DNA of 64,000 nt, taken from the NCBI RefSeq assembly GCF_017355205.1, contig NZ_JADIJK010000017.1, positions 47,412-111,411 on the forward strand, written 5' to 3'. Position 1 is the stretch's first letter; every line of letters starts with the position of its first letter. The translations under genes were made by a program, and so were the position numbers. The DNA comes from Bacillus sp. SD088. Its GTDB lineage: Bacteria; Bacillota; Bacilli; Bacillales; Bacillaceae_C. A model generated the notes under the pieces. That model worked only from the letters and a program-made list of their open reading frames with translations, ran no database searches and had not been told where the DNA came from. Positions 58,821 to 64,000 of the stretch are shown one piece after another.

Positions 58821-59959
58821 GAACAATAGTAAAGTATGAAATGGAAAAAATCCGAAAAAACAAAACGTTTATTGGCGCACTAATTGTATCGTGTTTTGTT
58901 TTAGCAAGTATATTACTTATTGGTTTTCATTATTCACAGGTCAACACGAAGCAAGGCGATGGCCTTGAACTTTATCATCAGGTCGTTGAAAAAAGCACTG
59001 GAGAATTTACAGATCAAAACGTAAGGGAGATTCTTGCAGATTATATCGATCGATATCAAAGTGTTGATGTGAATAATAGAATTTTTGATATGTTCTCATA
59101 TGAAATAGCTGATACATTTTTTCCAAAAGGTGAAGATAACTATTTAAAATTGAATAACGCCATGGAACAAGGTAAAAAAATGACAATTGATCAAATTAAC
59201 CCTAAAACGATCAAAGATATAGGGTTTACCCAATTTGAAATTCCTTTGAAAATTGGCAGTTATGTAACATGGTATGACCTATTTAAAGTTATGGGTCAAT
59301 TATTCATCCTTACTAGTATTGTGACTATTCTTGTCTGTTCTCTTGTTTTCTCTAGTGATACTTCAAGAAATATGAATCAGTTGTTATTGTCTACAAGGTT
59401 TGGCAGAAACAAATTAACGATCGCAAAAATCATTGCGGCAACACTGATTTCCACTTTTGTCTTTCTCATGGTTCAAGGGGTTTTACTGTTCGCTTTCTAT
59501 GTGTATAATAGTGGCTTTACTGGTTGGGATACGAGTATTCAAACAAATTTTTCATTAGAATTGTTTCGTTTTCCTGATGAAATCAATCAGTTACAAGTAT
59601 TCTTGTTAGCGGAGGCTCTTCAATTTATTGGGTTGCTAGCGATTGTAGGGATCACATTATATGTTTCCTCTACTACCCGTTCACCGTTCAGTGCTCTAAC
59701 CATTGCATTAGGCTTATTCCTTTTGCCCAAAGCCATTACTCAACTAATTAAAAGGGGTATCGTATATAAACTATTAAACTTGTTTCCGATCAATCATTAT
59801 CGTATTGAGGATTTTTTAACACTAATGACCGCAAAGCAAGAATTTATCCTTCAATCCTTTACACAAAATATCGTGCTGACGATGATCGTATTAATGGTGA
59901 TGAAAATTGGTTTCGATGTAGTTGTGTATTTACGAATGAAACGGTATCAAGTGACATGA
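58817..59959 (+). CDS. ABC-2 permease with extracellular domain
   Basis: 380 aa. Hydrophobic segment at 18-37, an extracellular region of about 130 residues (SQVNTKQGDGLELYHQVVEK to about 150) without cysteines, then five segments to the C-terminus. Start ATG in the ATGA overlap with the ATPase. The N-terminal domain between helices 1 and 2 could contact the substrate or an envelope target. Last gene of the operon. Confidence 0.83.
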   Translation: MRTIVKYEMEKIRKNKTFIGALIVSCFVLASILLIGFHYSQVNTKQGDGLELYHQVVEKSTGEFTDQNVREILADYIDRYQSVDVNNRIFDMFSYEIADTFFPKGEDNYLKLNNAMEQGKKMTIDQINPKTIKDIGFTQFEIPLKIGSYVTWYDLFKVMGQLFILTSIVTILVCSLVFSSDTSRNMNQLLLSTRFGRNKLTIAKIIAATLISTFVFLMVQGVLLFAFYVYNSGFTGWDTSIQTNFSLELFRFPDEINQLQVFLLAEALQFIGLLAIVGITLYVSSTTRSPFSALTIALGLFLLPKAITQLIKRGIVYKLLNLFPINHYRIEDFLTLMTAKQEFILQSFTQNIVLTMIVLMVMKIGFDVVVYLRMKRYQVT

Positions 59960-60119
59960 TTCATTGCTAAGTAAGATAATTAGACTAGATAATCAACTGC
60001 TCAGCTGACTTTTACTCGGTTGAGTTTTTGTGTTTCACAGCTTTTCCCGAAGTAGCTTAAAATTGGTCTTGTAATTTTTTAGTAGAAATGCTAGTCTTGG
60101 TGAAACAGGAGATGATCAG

Positions 60120-60806
60120 ATGAATGATAAATTAACGTTTCAAACTTTAAGACCACATAAGCTTGTGGACGATGTGGTTCAGCAGTTACAACATAAAATA
60201 TCTACTGGGGAGATTCGACCTGGTGAAAAAATTCCTACTGAACCAAAATTAATGGAGCTATTTGGAGTAGGACGTTCAACTATTAGGGAAGCCATACGGG
60301 TTTTGGTGCACGCAGGCCTACTTGAGAAAAAACAAGGATTTGGCACATATTTAAAAGCACATCCAATTATTCAAGAACCTCTTTCACATCGATTGCACCG
60401 TGCGGAACTAATAGAGGTGTATGATGCAAGGAAGATGCTGGAGTTAGAAATGTCGAGATTAGCTGCTCTTCGCCGGGATGCAAAGGATTTAGAGACTATG
60501 CGTATTCATTTGGATACACGCAAATTAGCATTGGAAAAAGATGATCGAGAACTATATACAAAGTCAGATATTGAATTTCATATGTCCATAGCTATAGCTT
60601 GTAAAAATGGTGTTATTATTGATTTATTTCGTACATTTTCTCAAGTAGTATCTGACGCTATGCACAAATTAAATAAAGAATATCGTTCACATGATCCACA
60701 ATCACATCATCATGAAAAATTGTATGAGTCTATTAAAGAGAAAAATCCTGAACTTGCTGTAAAATATACGCTTCTTATTTTGGAAGGTACCATCGCTGAA
60801 TTATAA
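60120..60806 (+). CDS. GntR-family regulator, FadR (FCD) subgroup
   Basis: 228 aa. Winged helix with IRPGEKIPTEPKLMELFGVG and RSTIREAIRVLVHAGLLEKK, then an all-helical FCD domain with metal-type ligands (Asp in EVYDARKMLE, His in DIEFHMSIAIA, and SHHHEKLYESI). FCD regulators usually answer to sugar acids, so this could control the galactonate cluster 6 kb upstream, but no shared operator was found. GAAACAGGAG precedes the ATG. Confidence 0.88.
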   Translation: MNDKLTFQTLRPHKLVDDVVQQLQHKISTGEIRPGEKIPTEPKLMELFGVGRSTIREAIRVLVHAGLLEKKQGFGTYLKAHPIIQEPLSHRLHRAELIEVYDARKMLELEMSRLAALRRDAKDLETMRIHLDTRKLALEKDDRELYTKSDIEFHMSIAIACKNGVIIDLFRTFSQVVSDAMHKLNKEYRSHDPQSHHHEKLYESIKEKNPELAVKYTLLILEGTIAEL

Positions 60807-60917
60807 CAAATTTTTTTATAAACAAACATCTGATGATAAGATGTTTTGATATTGTTACTTCTTTTTCATGGGTTAAAAAATTTCAGAGGCTCGTCCTCTT
60901 TTGAGGAACAATTGCCT

Positions 60918-60992
60918 ATGTTAAAAACAGAGTTTGACATACTAATTGAAGCAGGGAACAAGATTAATGAACAATCTCAATTTAAACTGTGA
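60918..60992 (+). pseudogene. Very short possible C-terminal gene remnant
   Basis: MLKTEFDILIEAGNKINEQS, then QFKL and stop: 24 residues, protein-like but without a ribosome site. Could be the tail of a lost gene. Family not recognised. Confidence 0.2.
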
Positions 60993-61033
60993 ATCGCTGA
61001 TTTGTACAAATACGAATATTGGAGTGGTTAACC

Positions 61034-61837
61034 ATGGACAAAGTTATTAGCTTTGAGGATGTATCATGGAGAAGAAACAAGCAGGAAATTTTAGACCAAA
61101 TTAATTGGAATGTAAAGAAATATGAGCATTGGTGCATCCTAGGGCTAAATGGGTCGGGAAAAACATCATTATTAAATATTGTCAACGGGTATAATTTTCC
61201 AACTACAGGAAAGGTTACTGTGTTGGGAAATGAATTTGGTAAGACAAGCTTACCTGATCTAAGAAGAAAAATTGGATATGTCAGTAGTTCATTAGAGAGA
61301 TTTTTAAATGTTCTAGAACAAGAAACTGTAGAGGAAGTTGTTGTAAGTGGTAAATTTGCTTCATTTGGTTTATATGAACATGTTTCTGCTGAAGATTGGG
61401 AGAAAGCAGATTTTTTACTTTCTACATTACGTTTAACTTATTTGAGTGGGAAGACGTATAATATGTTGTCTCAGGGAGAAAGAAGAAGAGTACTTATTGC
61501 TCGAGCGTTAATGAGTGATCCTGAAATTCTTATACTTGATGAACCTTGTACAGGCTTAGATGTGTTCTCACGTGAAGAAGTGTTAAATTTAATGAACAAA
61601 ATTGACCAAAAAAATTGTCACTTGCTTTATGTGACTCACCATATTGAAGAAATTGCTGATGTTATATCACATGTATTATTAATTCGTGATGGAAAAATAG
61701 TGGGTTCAGGACCAAAGAAAGAAGTTTTGACAGACGAATTATTATCAAAAGCATATAAAATGCCAGTGAAAATCCGTTGGGAAGAAAATCGCCCTTGGTT
61801 AACAATCCGAAAAGCTTCGAGTGTTTATCACCAATGA
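61034..61837 (+). CDS. ABC ATPase, YlmA/ModF-like
   Basis: 267 aa with Walker A GLNGSGKTSLLN, Q-loop IGYVSSSLERF, signature LSQGERRRV (in place of LSGGQ), Walker B ILILDEPCTGLD and VTHHIEEI. This is the YlmA/PhrC branch, usually found without a permease. GGAGTGG precedes ATG 61034. No transporter partner nearby; such proteins may act outside transport. Function unknown. Confidence 0.85.
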   Translation: MDKVISFEDVSWRRNKQEILDQINWNVKKYEHWCILGLNGSGKTSLLNIVNGYNFPTTGKVTVLGNEFGKTSLPDLRRKIGYVSSSLERFLNVLEQETVEEVVVSGKFASFGLYEHVSAEDWEKADFLLSTLRLTYLSGKTYNMLSQGERRRVLIARALMSDPEILILDEPCTGLDVFSREEVLNLMNKIDQKNCHLLYVTHHIEEIADVISHVLLIRDGKIVGSGPKKEVLTDELLSKAYKMPVKIRWEENRPWLTIRKASSVYHQ

Positions 61838-62309
61838 AATGCGAATGATAAGTAGGGGGATACTGCTAGTTCATTATTTAATAAATTTGGGTATTCGGAT
61901 TATCGTGGGGGAATATGAAATGAAAAGTAAGTCTAGCAAATGGAATATGCCAGACTCAAGAGTGCAAAGTTTATTAGCCGTCCGTGTAAGGGGAGCATAT
62001 TCCATTGTGGGATTTTAAAGCGATATTTTGTTCTACATTAATTTCCATCTATCCATATATTTTAACTATATCTTGCAGTGAGGTGATATTTAGGCCGCCA
62101 GACTAATTTTTCAGTGATCTAGTAATCACTGTTTTTTCTTATTGGAAATTACTTGATATATAGAGATAATGATGTTTAACTGTTGTATATAATGTTTATG
62201 TGTTATATACACAATGAAGAAAAGTAATAGCAATTGGCTATTGAATAGAGTTATTCACGGTTTCTATTATGTGTATAATGAGGATATACAATGAAAAAGA
62301 GGTATTCGA
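61838..62309. other. Intergenic region with a terminator and GntR-type dyads
   Basis: CAGTGAT/ATCACTG with six Ts (62112-62137) is a terminator. TGTATA/TATACA pairs at 62184-62211 and 62273-62291 are related dyads; TATAAT at 62275-62280 lies in the second, so it probably binds the following GntR regulator. No coding sequence supported at 61838-62018. Confidence 0.6.
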
Positions 62310-62681
62310 ATGCAAATTATTATATCTAACAGTTCGAAAGAGCCCATTTATGTACAAATTATGAAACAGATTCAAACGGCTATTTTGTCAGGTGAGTTAG
62401 CAGAAGGAACCGCACTTCCATCCATTAGACAGCTGGCTAAGGAGTTAAAAATAAGTGTGATCACCACCAAGAGGGCATACGAAGAACTAGAGAAGTCGGG
62501 ATTTATCTATTCGATTGTTGGAAAGGGATCATTTGTGGCAGAGCAAAATTTAGAGGTTATTCGCGAGAAAAAACTAACAGTGATTGAAGAGCAGTTAAGT
62601 GCGGTGATCTCAAATAGTCGAGAAATTGGCCTATCCTATGAAGAACTGCAAGAGTTACTGAAGTTGTTGTACGAGGAGTGA
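62310..62681 (+). CDS. GntR-family regulator, YtrA subgroup
   Basis: 123 aa. Winged helix with PIYVQIMKQIQTAILSGELA, LPSIRQLAKELKISVITTKR and AYEELEKSGFIYS, then a short helical dimerisation tail, which is all YtrA-type repressors have. AAAGAGG precedes ATG 62310. Coupled to an ABC ATPase, as ytrA is in Bacillus, where the operon responds to cell-wall antibiotics. Probably represses its own promoter through the TGTATA/TATACA dyads. Confidence 0.9.
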   Translation: MQIIISNSSKEPIYVQIMKQIQTAILSGELAEGTALPSIRQLAKELKISVITTKRAYEELEKSGFIYSIVGKGSFVAEQNLEVIREKKLTVIEEQLSAVISNSREIGLSYEELQELLKLLYEE

Positions 62682-62686
62682 TGGGG

Positions 62687-63556
62687 ATGGAAAATGTGAT
62701 AGAACTCCGCGGCGTTTCTAAAGAGTTAAAGGCATTCTCTATTGATAATATCGATTTACAGATAAAACAAGGCTTTGTCACCGGGTTTATCGGAGCTAAT
62801 GGAGCGGGAAAGTCGACAACGATGAAGCTGATGATGAACCTCTTACAAGCAGATGCTGGAGAAATAAGTGTATTTGGATTGGATTATGCCAACCATGAAA
62901 AAGAGATTAAAGATCGGATCGGCTTTGTTTATGATAGCAATGTATTATATGGATCGCTGAACTTGAAGGATATTAGCAGAATTGTCGCCCCAGCATATAA
63001 ACGCTGGGATCACAAGCAATTCAAAGCCTATTTAGATCAATTTGAATTACCCTCCAATAAGCCAATTAAAAAATTCTCCAAAGGAATGCAGATGAAAGCT
63101 TCTCTTGCAATTGCCCTATCCCATGATGCAGAGTTTATTATGATGGATGAGCCGACAGCAGGATTGGACCCGACTTCTCGCAGGGAGCTATTAGATATTT
63201 TTCAAGAAGTAATGGTAGATGGGAAAAGAACAATTTTCTTTTCTACACATATTACCAGTGATTTAGAACGGATTGCTGATTATATTGTCCTAATTGATCA
63301 GGGAGAAATCCTCTTTCATAAACCAATTTATGAACTGCGGGAGCAGTATGCGTTGGTGAAAGGAAGCACCGATTTGCTTGATCGAGATACGGAAGAGAGC
63401 TTTATTAAAATAGATCGTTCCTCAACTGGATTTCAAGCCTTAACTGATAAGGTGGAGGAAGTGAAAAAGATATTTGGTGACCATGTCATGATAGAAGAAG
63501 CATCATTAGAGGAAATTATGTTTTACATGAAAGCAATGAAGCAGCAGGATGAGTAA
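62687..63556 (+). CDS. ABC transporter ATPase, YtrB-like
   Basis: 290 aa with Walker A GANGAGKST, signature FSKGMQMKASLA (degenerate LSGGQ), Walker B FIMMDEPTAG, STHITSDLERIAD and an extended C-terminal domain. AGGAG eight bases before ATG 62687; starts at 62678 or 62681 overlap the repressor stop. No permease gene follows; the frame is closed by a terminator. It either uses a permease elsewhere or is left over from a longer ytr-like operon. Confidence 0.87.
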   Translation: MENVIELRGVSKELKAFSIDNIDLQIKQGFVTGFIGANGAGKSTTMKLMMNLLQADAGEISVFGLDYANHEKEIKDRIGFVYDSNVLYGSLNLKDISRIVAPAYKRWDHKQFKAYLDQFELPSNKPIKKFSKGMQMKASLAIALSHDAEFIMMDEPTAGLDPTSRRELLDIFQEVMVDGKRTIFFSTHITSDLERIADYIVLIDQGEILFHKPIYELREQYALVKGSTDLLDRDTEESFIKIDRSSTGFQALTDKVEEVKKIFGDHVMIEEASLEEIMFYMKAMKQQDE

Positions 63557-63579
63557 AAGAAATTGAACACAAACTCGGG

Positions 63580-63615
63580 AGAGATCTTACTTGTGAAGGT
63601 AGGATCTCTTTTTTT
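63580..63615 (+). terminator. Terminator of the YtrA/YtrB-like operon
   Basis: AGAGATC (63580-63586) pairs with GATCTCT (63603-63609), followed by a run of Ts to 63615. Confidence 0.85.
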
Positions 63616-63649
63616 GTGTTTATCGTCTAGTCTAGCATTAAAATCAGTG

Positions 63650-63760
63650 CCGCAGATGCGATTAAACTGCAATGCGCAACTTTTGGGCGGGATTGCGTTA
63701 CTTTGTTGAGAATTGCGCAACTTTATCGTCTGATTGCGTTTCGGCCGTTCACAGGCTATC
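63650..63760. repeat. GATTGCGCAACTTT short repeats
   Basis: Variants of ATTGCG(CA)ACTTT recur at about 63680, 63704, 63715 and 63733 (AATGCGCAACTTTTGGG, GATTGCGTTACTTTG, AATTGCGCAACTTTA, GATTGCGTTTCGG). Interspersed short-repeat array of about 20-30 base spacing. Confidence 0.55.
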
Positions 63761-63820
63761 TCTTCCATCTTTATCGGAAAAGCCATGTGTGGCATCCTCT
63801 TCAGTCTTCGAATTGCACAT

Positions 63821-63882
63821 AAAAAATCGCTCCTTTGGATGTTGTTGTGGTAACTTCATTCTACTAAAGGAAGCGATTTTTT
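63821..63882. terminator. Bidirectional terminator
   Basis: AAAAAATCGCTCCTTT (63821-63836) pairs with AAAGGAAGCGATTTTTT (63866-63882); T runs on both strands. Confidence 0.8.
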
Positions 63883-63899
63883 CTATTGATTCCGTTGGG

Positions 63900-64000
63900 A
63901 AAGCTCATCGATTTCTGTCCGCCTGCCTGGCTGTTGCTTGGAGTTCAGGGGCCGACTCCTGCGGGACAAGCATGGCCTTGAGATCCCGCAAGGCGCGCAG
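63900..64000. repeat. Start of a GACTCCTGCGGGA-type intergenic repeat
   Basis: GACTCCTGCGGGACAAGCA and GAGATCCCGCAAGGCGC are the paired arms of a GC-rich repeat common in Bacillaceae genomes. Much richer in GC than its surroundings; cut by the window end. Confidence 0.6.

Noticed and set aside
61821..62018. 65-codon frame after the YlmA-like gene
   Set aside because: Overlaps the preceding gene's end in another frame, no ribosome site, no recognisable family.

Overview
The window is AT-rich DNA from a low-GC Gram-positive bacterium. Strong AGGAGG ribosome-binding sites, TTG and GTG starts, Bce/Yxd-type peptide-sensing modules, a Zur regulon with a ZagA/YciC-type protein and a YhzA-type S14, and Bacillaceae-type intergenic repeats point to the family Bacillaceae, probably near Oceanobacillus or Virgibacillus. 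The genus is inference. The window is accessory in character: about twenty broken genes and many intergenic repeat elements, with no rRNA, tRNA, CRISPR array or intact transposase seen.

Layout. 1-6.3 kb: two OmpR-type regulator/kinase pairs around a BcrAB-like ABC exporter. 6.6-11.3 kb: a D-2-hydroxyacid dehydrogenase, a 52-bp hairpin repeat array, another ABC exporter with two permeases, and a lipoprotein. 11.5-16.1 kb: decayed genes (AraC, RibD-like, ABC), a DinB-like protein and a TetR repressor. 16.4-26.9 kb: a CynX/NimT transporter, a yxdLM-yxeA-like exporter with a divergent two-component system, and a second ABC plus two-component module. 27.0-34.5 kb: a zinc-starvation island with Zur boxes, a zinc-independent S14, a flavoprotein, three COG0523 GTPases, a FeoB-like membrane protein without its G domain, and a dCTP deaminase. 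35-39 kb: an efflux pump with a palindromic operator and small genes. 39.5-42.1 kb: a kinase fused to its own response regulator, divergent from a sensor-domain membrane protein. 42.1-45.8 kb: a TetR/acetyltransferase pair and an SDR/QueA-like/VOC operon. 45.8-49.6 kb: a gene graveyard. 49.9-54 kb: sugar-acid (galactonate-type) catabolism. 54-64 kb: a HelD-like helicase, an ECF-sigma/ABC operon, a FadR-type regulator, a YlmA-like ATPase and a YtrA/YtrB-like pair.

How the genes work together. The left 27 kb is dominated by envelope-stress and peptide-resistance modules (sensor, regulator, exporter). The central island would replace or redistribute zinc when it is scarce: S14 is exchanged for a zinc-free form, dCTP deaminase could bypass zinc-dependent dCMP deaminase, and COG0523 GTPases deliver metal. 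Three genes in the island carry disabling lesions. The catabolic cluster encodes galactonate dehydratase and a KDPG/KDPGal-type aldolase, but no sugar-acid kinase is visible.

The least explained signal is a family of intergenic elements (28.0-28.3 kb and 39.0-39.4 kb, with a weak copy near 11.6 kb). Their small hairpins have freely varying, base-paired stems but a constant five-base loop (NTCCT, or AGGAN on the other strand).
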